A stretch of DNA of 60,000 bases from Tubulanus polymorphus (Eukaryota > Nemertea > Palaeonemertea > Tubulaniformes > Tubulanidae). The notes beneath the pieces are model-generated. The model saw only the letters and a list, made by a program, of their open reading frames with translations, was not told the origin of the DNA and searched no databases. Positions 21,603 to 33,073 of this stretch are shown here, piece by piece. Position numbers and translations under genes: made by a program. Where the stretch lies: the NCBI RefSeq assembly GCF_964204645.1, contig NC_134028.1, forward strand, positions 436,001 through 496,000, in the 5' to 3' direction. The first letter of the stretch is position 1. Each line of letters begins with the position of its first letter.

Positions 21603-21818
21603 ACAGAGTTGAGGAGGCATTGAGGGAGGGCTAGGTGGGAGGGCATTGAGGGTGGGCCAGGTGGGAGGGCATTGAGGGAGGGCCAGGTGGGAGGGCATTG
21701 AGGGAGGGGTCCAGGAGGGCGGGAGGGAAGGGGTCAGGGAGGGCGGGAGGGAAGGGGTTTGGGAGGGCGGGAGGGAAGGAGTCCGGGAGGGAAGGGGTCT
21801 GGGAGGGTCGGGTCGGGA
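21603..21818 (+). repeat. G-rich minisatellite, right array (A2)
   Basis: Same two-part layout as 4640-4964 but shorter. Confidence 0.9.
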
Positions 21819-22253
21819 GGTTAGATGAGTTAAAATGTTCTGATGTTTTAGTTAGACGGATGAGAATCTAATGAAGATGAAAGAACATTAAATCACTGTT
21901 CAATCACAGGATGAAGTAATGCAGTGATCTGTACTCTGTATCTGTACACAATGTTACATGTATCTGTAACTGTACAATCAGTATGAAATAAGTACAGCTG
22001 TTTAATCTACAGAAATCCTGTACTGTTTCTGTCTGATTGATTGATAATTTGAGATGTTACATTCTGCGCTATTGTCACTGATTATTGTTTCTTTTTCTTT
22101 TCAGAATGAAATGAATGCAATAGAATTTACTATTTAAACAGGCTCATTTAAGGTAAGTATAAAACTGGTAATGAATTTCTCCACAGAATTCTTCACAGTC
22201 CCTGTTGATATTTTGAATTATTTTTGAACTAAAAATTACTGTTTTACTCTCAG

Positions 22254-22574
22254 TTACAGGATGAGATACACACCGCAGCAGCAGCAACAGCAGCACTGGC
22301 AGTAACCGCAGTACCAGCACCATGCAGCAACAGCGCCACCAGCAACAGCACTGGCAGTACCAGCACCATGCAGCAACAGCAGCACTGGCAGTACCTGCAG
22401 TACCAGCACCATGCAGCAACAGCGCCACCAGCAGCTGCAACAGCAGCACTGGCAGTACCCGCAGTACCAGCACCATGCAGCCACAGCGCCACCAGCAGCT
22501 GCAGCAGCAGCACTGGCAGTACCTGCAGTACTAGCACCATGCAGCAACAGCGCCACCAGCAGCGGCAGCAGCAG
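22254..22574 (+). pseudogene. CAG-rich exon, expanded and stopped (A2)
   Basis: This 321-bp exon is exactly 64 bp longer than the A3 exon, with the same splice sites. The ATG at 22261 reads MRYTPQQQQQQHWQ, then TAA at 22303 (CAGTAACCG where A3 has CAGTACCCG). Long overlapping frames on both strands downstream come from the repeat, not from coding constraint. Confidence 0.4.
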
Positions 22575-22822
22575 GTAAAACCTGTTTGGAAATTCATTAT
22601 TTTTAGAGAACTGTTCTATATAAATTATTCGATCTGTTCATGTTTCCAGCATTCAATCACTCAAAGATCACGGCTTAGTTTGATTTGGTGTGAAACTGCT
22701 CTTATTTCATAACAACTTAACTGACAATTTCTAAAATTTGTATTTAGGAGCTGAAATAACTGGAACCCTTGATAGAATCTGTGAACAGTAATCATTGGGA
22801 ATTCACTTCACATTTGTTTAAG

Positions 22823-23421
22823 ATGGACATCGCTTTAGATCCTCAAAACCGATACGGTACCGGTAAATATCTCTACAGATTCTAGTCTCTGTTTGACTGA
22901 ACATTTATAAACTCATTTTCTGATTAGAAGCTACATTAATCAGTGAAGGCGAATTTTCAATCACTTCTATTCTGGTCAAAGTTCGAATCATCAAAATTAT
23001 ACAACTGTTGTATTCTAGGGTCCAAAATAAAGCTGAACTTGCAGTTAACATTGCGCTCCACAAATCAAACAAGTCAGAAGCGGTGAGTTTTATATCGATT
23101 TATTGCAGTAATTTGTGGTGATCTTCAAATCAAGTCCAGAAAATGATGTTTTGATCGGTCAATGTTGGCAGGTATCAACGTTTTACTAGAGGACGCAGTC
23201 TAAAGCTACCATCAAACCTCTCAGAAATCTGCATATACTCAACATATTGTGATAAACTACTCATTAACCCGGTAGGTTTTCTGTCAATTGAATACAAACA
23301 AGTTGCAGTTTCTATCTATTTCATTAACCATTTTCTGGCATAATTTTCTCTTTCCAGAATGCAATACGCCCAACACTTTTTGGAACTGGAGAAATTAAAA
23401 ATATTCACCTTCAAAGAGTAA
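22823..23421 (+). CDS. Candidate three-exon 55-aa microprotein (A2)
   Basis: Coding parts 22823-22862, 23019-23082 and 23358-23421, with the same lengths, phases and splice sites as A1. It reads MDIALDPQNRYGTG, SKIKLNLQLTLRSTNQTSQK, R, MQYAQHFLELEKLKIFTFKE, stop. An alternative frame through exons 2 and 3 (VQNKAELAVNIALHK...) is also open here, but it acquires a stop in A1, so the MDIAL frame is preferred. Confidence 0.35.
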
Positions 23422-23663
23422 AGAAGCTCTAGTTGCTGAAGCTGCTGCTATCGTTTTAAGAATTTATTTTCTCAGAAAATCATCAGTTCTCTTAACTTCA
23501 TGACATTATGACTGTTGGAAGTGAAATCCTGCTAGATGGCACTGAACTTATCTGATATGAGTTTAGAAATGGTGAGTATTTCATCACTCCACTGTGCTCT
23601 AATTTCATAATATTCTAACATTTAATTATTCTGTACAGAATTTTTATGTGTGATTCTCCGGGA

Positions 23664-23716
23664 AGCAGTGCGGCTGATGCTGCTGCAGCTGCTGCTGCTG
23701 CTGCTGCTGCTGCTTA
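23664..23716 (+). repeat. CTG/GCT microsatellite in a candidate exon (A2)
   Basis: GCTGCTGCAGCTGCTGCT tract right after GAAGCAGTGCGGCTGATG. It is absent from A1 (near 6590), short in A3 (34414-34442) and interrupted in A4 (57502-57527). A splice-acceptor-like TTCTGTACAG lies just upstream, so the tract would be exonic. In the ATG frame it reads polyalanine. Confidence 0.85.
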
Positions 23717-24790
23717 ATTCTGCTCAACACAAGTTTGAAAATGATTGATTTTCTAATAGAATTTAGCCCCAATTTCAGACTGCTATAAATACATTACTTA
23801 GTATTTTCATAGTATAATGATTTTTTGCAGCATGAAATTTGTCCAATAGAACAGTTTGAAAAGTGATCATAGATTGAATAATGGTGTTGAATTATCTAGA
23901 ATTATAAGGTGATTATAAATTCTAGTTACCGAATTATGTCATGAAAACAATTCCCACTTGACTGTTAATTCAATCGAACATTTTCTATGTAATATTTTCT
24001 CTATTCTAGGACGAAGTGGGGATCGGGACCAATTTGCCATTTGACAGGGATAGCGACCAACCATCTACCTGGAGCCAAATGAATATTGTTTATCTGTGCC
24101 GACCGGCACGGGCAGCCTACTGTTTGTGATGGTTTGATAGACTGTGTATCACATATCCATAAAAACAATCGAGTCATCCCCTGATTCGTCTCTCAAAGCT
24201 GTGGTGTCATTTTTGCTAATAGAATAATAGCCTGACTCGGGCATAGAATATATAATTTAAACCCTGCTATATGCAAATTTAAAAGGCAAAATTCATTTAT
24301 CAAGAATCAGAATCAAAATAATAAAAGTATAATGAAGAAATAACTAGAACAACCTATACGAACAAAATAACAAAACCTCCCGACCTTAGCACTGAACACT
24401 CGCTTTACTTTCCTAATTAACTTGTTTTTCCCTGTTTTAGTTATTCTTCAGACTTGATGATGGTCTCTACAGAGATTCCAAAATGTTGTCTCTTTTACTT
24501 CTATTAAGTTTCTATATAGTGGGTTTTAGTGAAAATTGAAATTGAAGATTAAATGTAGCTGTAAAGCAGCGATAACTGGTTGCATTAGTTTGTAATTGTT
24601 TGTACCCCACGACCCAGTTTCATTGGTCTGGTTTTGTAAAAAATTGTATGATACACATATTGTATAATGATGTAATATGGACATGTTTTAAGTAACTCAA
24701 TCAATGAAACCATAAAGTTGAAATATCGACAGGTTTTCTTTATTATGTGACTATAATATTTCGTGTGAACTGTTGTTCTGTTTTCTTTGA

Positions 24791-24796
24791 AATAAA
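24791..24796 (+). terminator. PolyA signal (A2)
   Basis: AATAAA followed by TGTGTTGTTTT, as in A1. Confidence 0.4.
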
Positions 24797-25285
24797 GATG
24801 AATTTTCTGTGTTGTTTTAGTTGTGATTACAGACGCCAGCAGTTTCACACACACTCAGTGCGTCGCACGTAAATCCCACGGGTTCAGTTTCATAGAAATA
24901 ATTTACTCAAAAAACTTCTCTTTTCGACTTCACCGCCTATATTGATTCATCCTTTCTCTGTGAAACTGTACTCGACGGTATTAAATACTCGCTATTCAGT
25001 GTGCGAAACTGCAGTATCTAAATCTGATTGAAACCCTCGCATCATAAACCAAATCCTACCGAGGGTACGGTTTCACATATACGGATAAGTTATCAAAGAT
25101 CAACAAAAAAGATCTTTTTGTGAGATTTGATCCAGATTAAATTTCTTCACAAATTCAGTTAAAAAATGCATCGTTTTCTGTTGAACTGCGACCCCTGGCG
25201 TCCACTCGAGGAATTCATTTTTTTTTCTTACTCTGGTACGCGAGGGTTTCAATTCGATGGTCCAACTACTATTCTTAAAAGGGCA

Positions 25286-25505
25286 GGGTCCAGTTCCACA
25301 GTTGTTGAGTTAAGATTTAACTCTGGGCCCAGTTTCACAAAAAGGATTAAGGCCTAAATCGATTTAAGATAAACTGAATTAATGAAGAAATTAAACCGAT
25401 TTAAGAGTTAAACCTTTTTGTGAAACTGGGTCCTGGGGTAACTCATTGAAAATGAATTAACTTTAACTCTAAGTTAACTCTAACACAACTGTGGAACTGC
25501 GTCCG
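25286..25505. mobile_element. Nested MITEs (A2)
   Basis: Outer inverted repeats CAGTTCCACAGTTGT at about 25291 and their complement ending near 25500. Inside is a second element, 25325-25432, with termini GGGCCCAGTTTCACAAAAAG and complement CTTTTTGTGAAACTGGGTCC. A4 has the same pair. A1 keeps only a right-end remnant (CACAACTGTGGAACTGGGTC near 8188) and A3 has lost it. Confidence 0.7.
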
Positions 25506-25584
25506 GGTGTTACATGACAATGAGGAATAAATATAGATAATTGTTGCTGTAAGTCGTGTGTGCGTTATTTAATCATTTTTCGTG

Positions 25585-26165
25585 GCGGGTTCGAACCCAG
25601 GACACCTGTACATCCTCTATTCAGTATCAAGACCACTCTGAACCAGTATCAGTAATTACTGGTTCGAACCCGGGATACCCCTGTACATCCTCCATTCAAC
25701 ATCAGGACCAATCAGAATCAGTAATTACTTTTGTTAAGATATCAACATTTCACCGTACGGTGCTGCCTCTATGCTCATTGGTAGCGGGATTTTCATACAC
25801 TAACGTTAGTCAACTCTGGCAAGCAAGGGTTACGGAGTATAGCTGGACAGCACGACGATTGCCAGAGTTGACTTCAGTTAGTGTATGGAAATCCCGCTAA
25901 CGATGAGCATAGCGGGAGCACCGTACGGTCGGGAAACCCGTGTACATCCTCCATTCAGCATCAGGACAACTTGGACCACTACTGAGTTCGAACCCGGGAC
26001 ACCCCTGTACATCCTCTAATCAGCATCAGGACCACTCTGAATCAGTATCAGTAATTACTGGTTCTCGAACCCGGGACACAACCCTGTACATCCTCCATTC
26101 AGCATCAGGACAACTTGGACCACTACTCAGTTCGAACCCTGGACACCCCTGTACAAAGACCACTC
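25585..26165 (+). repeat. Tandem B-box-like array (A2)
   Basis: Same units as at 8286-8953, interrupted by a foldback element at 25752-25929. Confidence 0.85.
25752..25929. mobile_element. 178-bp foldback element (A2)
   Basis: Same as 8469-8646. Confidence 0.8.
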
Positions 26166-26168
26166 CGT

Positions 26169-26384
26169 ACCCATTATGACGCGATTAGACACGTGTTCGA
26201 TGGTCGTCCTCATTCAGAAGATGAATTTAATTGTGAAACATGGTCATATCCAGGAATGTTTAAACCCAGCGATCAATGTCTAGAGCGATTTCAACCTAGA
26301 GCGATTTCACCCACCCCGAGTGCTACTTGATAAAAGTTCCTGTGTATCAAGTTTAATCGTAATCGGTCCATTGGGTCAAGAGAT
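26169..26384 (+). pseudogene. Decayed membrane-protein exon, internal deletion (D2)
   Basis: Keeps THYDAIRHVFDGRPHSEDEF and the NCETWSYPGMFKPSDQC part, then jumps from CAATGTCTAGAGCG to the distal CAACCTAGAGCGATTTCACC. The deletion removes the membrane segment entirely. The two AGAGCGATTTCA-type sequences may mark the deletion mechanism. Confidence 0.5.
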
Positions 26385-26730
26385 ATAGACATTCATCCAA
26401 AGCGACACCTATGGAAAAGAGTGGAAATTGTTGCATACCAACCTTAAAATAGATATTGTGGTTTTTATATATATTGAATAATGTCACCAACTCTTTTATT
26501 CATTTAGAAATAAACTACTGTATTGAGCGAAGTATCTTTAAAATAAAGTGGCCTCCACTAGATAAAGCAAATATATGTGTTCAAAATATATAAGTTAGTA
26601 TAGAATCTATTGACCAAAAAACAACCTGAGTCAAACAGATGATCATCGTACTACAAATACCTCGCTTGGCCAAAAATTAGCCCCAACCTGAGGCACTAAC
26701 CCTAAACCTAGATCGACCGTAACCCTAACC

Positions 26731-26805
26731 CTAGCAGGACTCGAACCTGCGAACTCCAGCATGCCAGCCGAGCACGCTAACCACTAGACCGCTGAGTTCT
26801 GGTGG
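26731..26805 (-). mobile_element. tRNA-derived SINE head (D2)
   Basis: Same as 9691-9765, with TAGTGGTTAGCGTGC in the D arm. Confidence 0.6.
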
Positions 26806-26841
26806 CTGCCATGGTTTGTGAATATGGTTGGTCAGTGTGGT

Positions 26842-27030
26842 AACAGGCCAACACTAGGGTTTCGGCGTTTATTAAACAGGCCAACACTAGGGTTTCTACG
26901 TTTATTAAACAGGCCAACACTAGGGTTTCTACGTTTATTAAACAGGCCAATACTAGGGTTTCTACGTTTATTAAACAGGCCAATACTAGGGTTTCTGCGT
27001 TTATTAAACAGGCCAACACTCGTCAGTGTT
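26842..27030 (+). repeat. 33-bp tandem repeat (D2)
   Basis: Five full units and one partial unit of AACAGGCCAACACTAGGGTT plus TCTACGTTTATTA, exact 33-bp period (26842, 26875, 26908 and so on). Other D copies have only one or two units. It is open in several frames on both strands because 33 is a multiple of three. Confidence 0.95.
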
Positions 27031-27160
27031 TGTTTCTTGGTAATTTTTGTGCCCTGGGGCCAGTTCGATGGGCGAAGACTGATTCTATTGGCTAATACAG
27101 TCAAACTAAATCGTTTAATCCGCATCGACCGAATTTTGGTCTAATCCGAATAATATTTAC

Positions 27161-28030
27161 AGTCAATTTAATCATTAATATACACGAAAATGACTTTTAA
27201 TCCGGATTTGCCGTAAAACGGATGAATTTTGTTGGTCCCAATGATCGGAATTAGTGAGATTCTATCATACCATTTACTCTCCTTATATAAAGCTCTAATG
27301 TTGGTACAGTTATTAATTTCTAACAAACTAGTGTTGAGTGATGAATGAAATTTGACTTAAGAAAAATCTGTATTCCTCACATGCCGCAGTAAAATAGCAA
27401 GACTGCATCAAATTACAACCGTTCAGTGCTGCCCCTATGATAGCGGAATTTCTGTGAACTAAAGTAGTAATTACGGAAACCTCGAAACGAATGATTAGAT
27501 TGGTAAAGAGCGTGGTTTTCATTAGAATAAATTCTTTGAATATTGCGTAGAATATAAAACCTAATCTAATCGAAAAGATGCCGAGACCTGCATAGACTGG
27601 TTGCCATTTCTACCTGCGAATACAGGTGGCGGTGACCAGTCTACCGCCGGGAATCCCAATCTGAGGTAGCCTACACTATGACGCAATATCAAAATGGCGT
27701 GCTTTACCATAACACGAAATTAAGCAAAAACCTCTCCTAATACAAACATTGCCACCCTCCTTCCCGACCCCTGAAATCAGTATTTCAATATTTGGTAAGT
27801 GTTTGTAACATTGGTTTAAATGGCGAAAAATATTCCATCTCAGATATTGCGGGAAATCATATTATTTCAGTCACATCCTACAAACAGTGCACATTGACAT
27901 ATGCCATGGTCATGGTGGCGCTCAGTCAAGCATAACGTCATTCCATCCTGATATTTCTAGATCACGATGGGCTTCATCTCGCTGTGTTGTAATGAATTTG
28001 TTCTAAAATGATTCCATCGACTGATTACAT
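27161..28030 (+). repeat. Block C, copy 2 (C2)
   Basis: Diverged copy of C in front of A3. Compared with C1 and C3 it lacks the bases ATAACG near 27437, has different indels near 27890-27940, and is not preceded by the 18-bp minisatellite. No gene is supported. Confidence 0.8.
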
Positions 28031-28107
28031 CAAACAGTGAAAACAGTGTAAGTTTATTTCATCTGTCGCTTAACCTATAGGCCTATTAATCGCAGTCAAA
28101 CATGTGG

Positions 28108-28512
28108 GACACCAACATCCTCCCATGGGAGGGATTTGAACCTGATGACATCGCTTGCTACACTCAGCCACGGCACGAACCCCTGCCACACTAGACCGGG
28201 TGCGCAGGTACATGCGCAGCTTTACCGCGCGAAATCTTGCGGCACCAAACAGATTGCTCGTTAATCGCTGAGGTAAATTTCACAGAAGAACTATAAATGG
28301 GAAAACCCGGGCTCAAATAAAACTGAATTTCTGATTGGCTATTAATGACATCATCTAAGCTGCGCGTGTAGCTGCTGCGCACTAGGTCTAGTGTGGCAGG
28401 GTTTCGTACCGTGGCAATCTGGATGCCATCAGGTTCGAGTGCCTGCCGCAGGAGGATTGATGCCTCTACTTGCCTCCATTCGTCTGTGATATTGATGATG
28501 ATGATCATCATC
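28108..28512. mobile_element. Inverted SINE pair (A3)
   Basis: Same structure as at 85-483, with both arms and the ATG/ATC-repeat tail present. Confidence 0.55.
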
Positions 28513-28772
28513 GGTTTCAGAAACAGATAATATTTAAACTGTTCGTTTTTTCATTACTTTCTTGTTTATATTTCATGTTGAACTCTAGATGCAAAACCTA
28601 AACTGTGGATAGAAAAACCCCGTGAATAAACGAACTGCAGATTTGAGCGAACAATCTAATTTGTAAGTTTGAATTTTAGATTTGATATTTCTGCAGTTAT
28701 TTCTAAGGAAAGAAAACAATCTTAGATTTGTCTATTATAGGTATCACTTCGACATGTTCAACGGGAATTTTG

Positions 28773-29000
28773 ATTCAGCACAGGAAAACAAGAATCACTC
28801 TTAGATTCAGCACAGGACAACAAGGAATCAGTGTTTCACAATCAGACTTTTTTGGTTTTGCGCCGGACATCGGGAATCATTCTTGGATTCAGCACAGGAC
28901 AACAAGGAATCAGTGTTTTACTACCAGACTTTTTTTTGATTTAGCACAGAACATCGGGAATCACTCTTGGATTCAGCATGACATCAGGAATCACTATAGC
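28773..29000 (+). repeat. 82-bp degenerate repeat (A3)
   Basis: Same arrangement as in A2, with two full units. Confidence 0.75.
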
Positions 29001-29547
29001 CTATGTGGAAATTCAAGATAAGTAACATTAATCTTTATTTATCGGTTGTTGAATTAATTTTAAGGGACCAATTTTATATTGTTTGTTATAAACCATGTTT
29101 TGAAATGAAATCTCAGAAACCTGTCACAGTTATTCAATCATTTCAAATTTCTTTTGGTGAATATTTGGCTATAATCAGTTCATGGTTGGGATTGTTATTT
29201 CTGTAAGCGGGTTTACAGGTTTTCTAAATTGTGATCAACTCAAATGTTATTTCTAATCAATATGAAACTGGTTCCTGATGTCAATAATACAACTGTTATC
29301 AATCATGTTCCTTCGTGACAATCAGATCATGTGTATCTTGAGAGTTAGAATTTCTATAGATTAAACTGCTGTACTTATTTCATACTGATTGAACATTTAC
29401 AGATACATGTAACATTGTGTACAGATACAGAGTACAGATCACTGCATTTCTTCATCCTGTGATTGAACAGTGATTTAATGTTCTTTCATCTTCATTAGAT
29501 TCCCATCCATCTAACTAAAACATCAGAACATTTCAACTCATCTAACC

Positions 29548-29775
29548 ACGGGGTTTGGGGAGGGTGGGTAGGGTTGGGGGAAGGGACGGTGGGAGGGAAG
29601 GGGTCTGGGAGGAAGGGCGGGAGGGATGGGGTGAGGGAGGGCGGGAGGGAAAGGGTCCGGGAGGGATGGGGTTTGGGAGGGTGGGAGGGATGTAGGGGTG
29701 GTGGTAGGACTTGGGAGGGTGGGAGGGATGTAGGGGTGGTGGTAGGACTTTGGAGGGAGGGATATAGGGTGGGGC
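29548..29775 (+). repeat. G-rich minisatellite, left array (A3)
   Basis: Same as 1426-1655, with different unit number and order. Confidence 0.9.
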
Positions 29776-29837
29776 TTTAGGGTTTAGGTACAGGTACAGG
29801 TGGTTTAGTCGTAGTTTTCGTCTTGAAGTTCAGGATA

Positions 29838-30596
29838 TTTCAGAAAATGTGTCCCATCTTTTTATTATTCTAAGAAATGATTAATCATTATGAAACACGT
29901 GACTGCAACATGTCATGTTTCAGTTGTTATGCATGACAAGCTGTATAACCATCGGCCAATTGGACTCGTTCTATTTCACTGGTTGTTATTCCTATGAGAC
30001 CCGGGTTTGATCCCCGGTGAGTGCGCACGTTATTTCACCGTCACTTCTCTCAATCGTTATGAGATAATTGCCCCCAGATTTCTGAATTGGGACATTTCAA
30101 TTTTTAGGGCCATTATTTAATGTTGTCAGGAATGAGAGATATTTTTTGAATGATCACAAGTTCTGCTCCTTGGCTCCGATCAAAACACGGTTTCATTAAT
30201 AATTCAATGAAACAACAATCATACGTAATAATTACTGTTGATATCTGGCCAGTTACTGATACATTTACAGCTGAAAGATGTATTTTCTTCTGTGCTATTT
30301 TAAAAACGGCTGTAAATACTGAGAACTGTATAGGACGACTTAGAAAATTGTTGACGAGAGTCGAGATGCAGTCACATTCATCGCTGCTTCCTCTTTTTTC
30401 TGCAGATTCTTAGACAGAGACCTACTCTTCATTTTTGGAAGAAGAGTATAGAACTCATTAGAATAAGTGATATGTTTTGTAATCACTTTTATTGACACAC
30501 TTCTTCATTTGCCTTCATGGCACAGTATATCACTATTCATAGATATCCTTAATAATTAGTTATCCTTTTCAAAAAGATGGGACATATTTTCTGAAA
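29838..30596. mobile_element. TA-flanked MITE-like element (A3)
   Basis: Same as 1704-2457; the right terminus reads GGGACATATTTTCTG. Confidence 0.55.
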
Positions 30597-31010
30597 TAAA
30601 CTGTACAATTTTTAGGTGGGACAAAGATTGACACGGAGAGACTATTGTTCTATTATTATATTCATTTTAGAATAGGATAATATTCTATTTCTACCCTGTG
30701 ACTTATAATTCTATTCTAGACAGAATTTAAGGGGCTGCGAACTAATTATACTTATATCACGAAATATTTTACTGAATTTAAAAGCTGTAAAAACAAATGA
30801 TATTCAACCAGATGTAGTTTTTACAGTTAGGCTACGGCAATCTTCCTACTACAATGAGACTCTGATAAAGCGTGGGGGAGGTGTATCTAGTGTATTTTGC
30901 CATTTTTCACAATCATATCAGTTTATGAAAGTTATTTCATCCTCCGCTGTTATTTAGAATTTTATCAGTGCTTGATCAATTTGTCAGTTTATAGCTTTTA
31001 GACTTGGTCA

Positions 31011-31105
31011 CTAAACCTGAGCTATGAACCAAACTTTGACTCTTTGGTCACCAAACCTGGGCTATGAACCAAACTTTGACGCTTAGGTCACTAAACAAAG
31101 ACCAT
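31011..31105 (+). repeat. 40-bp tandem repeat remnant (A3, 2-3 units)
   Basis: Follows a deletion junction (TTTTAGACTTGGTCACTAAA) that removed the upstream flank and most units. Confidence 0.9.
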
Positions 31106-31755
31106 GAATGAAAGATTTAACTTTTTTTAAAGTTATTTCTGTTGCCTTCATGACTCAATATTTGAGAATGGAACAAATGACGTAGTTAATGAAAGATTCA
31201 TCTGTATCAGTGTTGCTGCTGGTGCTGCAGCTGCTGCTGCTGCTGCTGCTGGTGCAACTAACACAACCTTTTGCTGTTTGTCTCTAAAAGATTAAACTTG
31301 ATCCCAGTCGGAACTGATGAGAATTTTAGTGAGACGACAAATAAGGAAAAGCCATATGAAAAAATGTAAAGCGAATGCGTGAATAAAATAAAACAGCATG
31401 AAATGCTGATATAAAGAGTGGGGTCCGAGAGCAATTCGAAGGTTTAGTGTCCTGCACGCTTAGCGAGCGGGCAGGGGTCTATTCCTACCTCGACTCAAGT
31501 GCTAAAAGTCAGAGAAAAGAGTAAAAACGAAAAATGGCAAATGAAGGAAAAATGGCTGGAGTTTGATTTGTTCCACTGGGTTTAAGTGTTAACTTGAAAA
31601 GACAATCAAACAGATTATTTAATGACGTATATATTTTGCATCAGCAGTTTAAAAACATTGATTAATAACTTTTATGAATAGGATTCCATAAACTACTTGC
31701 TTATATGAAACCTCTAGTAGAGAGTATTGAAATAGTCCACAATGGTTTCATTTAG

Positions 31756-31763
31756 TGACGTCA
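31756..31763. promoter_or_regulatory. Perfect CRE palindrome (A3)
   Basis: TGACGTCA in the same context as in A1. Confidence 0.35.
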
Positions 31764-31971
31764 TGTTGAATTGGTGAAGCAACATCAATAGCATTAATTG
31801 TTTTGATCTCAGCCATCATTCTTGTCCTTGGTTTGTGTTTGCCTTTCTCGCGACATTTTGTGAGTGTGAAGGTTTGGTTCGGGTTTATTTCCTCGGTTCG
31901 GGTGAACCCTCCATATACGTCCCCCTACCTTACAACATTAAGTTCCTCAGGTTTGGTTTGATGTTTTGTAG

Positions 31972-32079
31972 ATGAAACCTCTACAACTCAAACTCACATC
32001 ATTTGATGAAATGAAATCTGTTTACAGACGACTGCTGCAACTTGTCGTGAAACTGAGATATATTGTGAATACTTATTAG
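31972..32079 (+). CDS. Small open frame, LYR-like motif (A3)
   Basis: Same frame as at 4258-4365, with Ala to Thr before SFDEMK. Confidence 0.25.
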   Translation: MKPLQLKLTSFDEMKSVYRRLLQLVVKLRYIVNTY

Positions 32080-32354
32080 AGGGAGTAGAAATAATAGGAA
32101 TAATTTGATGAAATTGATAAAGAAATCATCTGTAAAAATGAAGCCATGTGATTTTCAAGACCAACCCAGGCATATGATCATTTGAAGTCATCTGAATGCC
32201 TCCAAAATGTGTAGAGACAGTATCTGTGAGTCCCATCAATGATGCAATTGATTAAGGATTTTGATTTATAAATGAAATTGATATGATCGTGAAAAATGGC
32301 AAATCGTTTTGCAGTTATTGTACGGATGAGTGGTGTGTGAAGAGGAGACAACAG

Positions 32355-32630
32355 AGTTGAGGAGGCATTGAGGTAGGGCATTGAGGGAAGGCTACGTGGG
32401 AGGGCATTGAGGGAGGGCCAGGCGGGAGGGCATTGAGGGAGGGAGGAAGGGAGGGAGGGAAGGGGTATCGGACGGTGGGAGGGAAGGGGTCCAGGAGGGA
32501 AGGGGTCGGGGAGGGAAGGGGTTTGGGAGGGCGGGAGGGAAGGGGTCTGGGAGGGTGGGAGGGAAGGGGTTTGGGAGGGCGGGAGGGAAGGAGTCCGGGA
32601 GGGAAGGGGTCTGGGAGGGTCGGGTCGGGA
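32355..32630 (+). repeat. G-rich minisatellite, right array (A3)
   Basis: Same as 4640-4964, with different unit number and order. Confidence 0.9.
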
Positions 32631-33073
32631 GGTTAGATGAGTTAAAATGTTCTGATGTTTTAGTTAGACGGATGAGAATCTAATGAAGATGAAAGAACAT
32701 TAAATCACTGTTCAATCACAGGATGAAGTAATGCAGTGATCTGTACTCTGTATCTGTACACAATGTTACATGTATCTGTAACTGTTCAATCAGTATGAAA
32801 TAAGTACAGCAGTTTAATCTACAGAAATCCTGTACTGTTTCTGTCTGATTGATTGATAATTTGAGATGTTACATTCTGCTCTATTGTCACTGATTATTGT
32901 TTCTTTTTCTTTTCAGAATGAAATGAATGCAATAGAATTTACTATCTAAACTGGCTCATTTAAAGGTAAGTACAAAACTGGTAATGAATTTCTCCACAGA
33001 ATTCTTCACAGTCTCTGTTGATATTTTGAATTATTTTTGAACTAAAAATTACAGTTTTACTCTCAGTTACAGG

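Larger units (their letters stand above)
18028..22017. mobile_element. 3.9-kb segment with 200-bp inverted repeats (A2)
   Basis: Arms 18028-18227 and 21819-22017. Both arms carry the same private variants (TTCTTTCATC and GATTCTCATCC in matching orientation), so they are more alike than arms of different copies. Confidence 0.6.
16731..26168 (+). repeat. Duplicon block A, copy 2 (A2)
   Basis: Second direct copy of block A, with all A landmarks in the same order as at 1-8953. It has the longest CAG-rich exon (321 bp), a long CTG/GCT tract at 23664-23716, and a nested MITE at 25286-25505 that it shares only with A4. Near 23810-23880 it reads as A4 does (TTAGTATTTTCATAG, AAAAGTGATCA), unlike A1 and A3. 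Gene-free stretches between the listed features hold only sequence homologous to A1. Confidence 0.93.
26169..27160 (+). repeat. Block D, copy D2 (no B follows)
   Basis: Follows A2 and runs straight into C2, with no block B. The membrane-protein exon is shortened here by a deletion that joins GATCAATGTCTAGAGCGATT. It includes the SINE head (26731-26805) and an expanded 33-bp repeat array (26842-27030). Confidence 0.85.
29348..32829. mobile_element. Inverted-repeat segment (A3, shortened inside)
   Basis: Arms 29348-29547 and 32631-32829. The interior is shorter than in the other copies because of the deletion at 31004. The left arm reads CCCATCCATCTAAC, while the right arm matches the A2 type (CTCATCCGTCTAAC). 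Confidence 0.6.

Noticed and set aside
22144-22712. Overlapping frames of about 100 codons on both strands in the CAG-rich exon
   Set aside because: They arise from the 64-bp repeat. Only the splice-bounded plus-strand frame in A3 was kept as a candidate.
23019-23421. Alternative frame VQNKAELAVNIALHK / NAIRPTLFGTGEIK through exons 2 and 3
   Set aside because: Open in A2-A4 but stopped in A1 (GAA ATT TAA), while the MDIAL frame is open in all four; no start codon links to it in phase.
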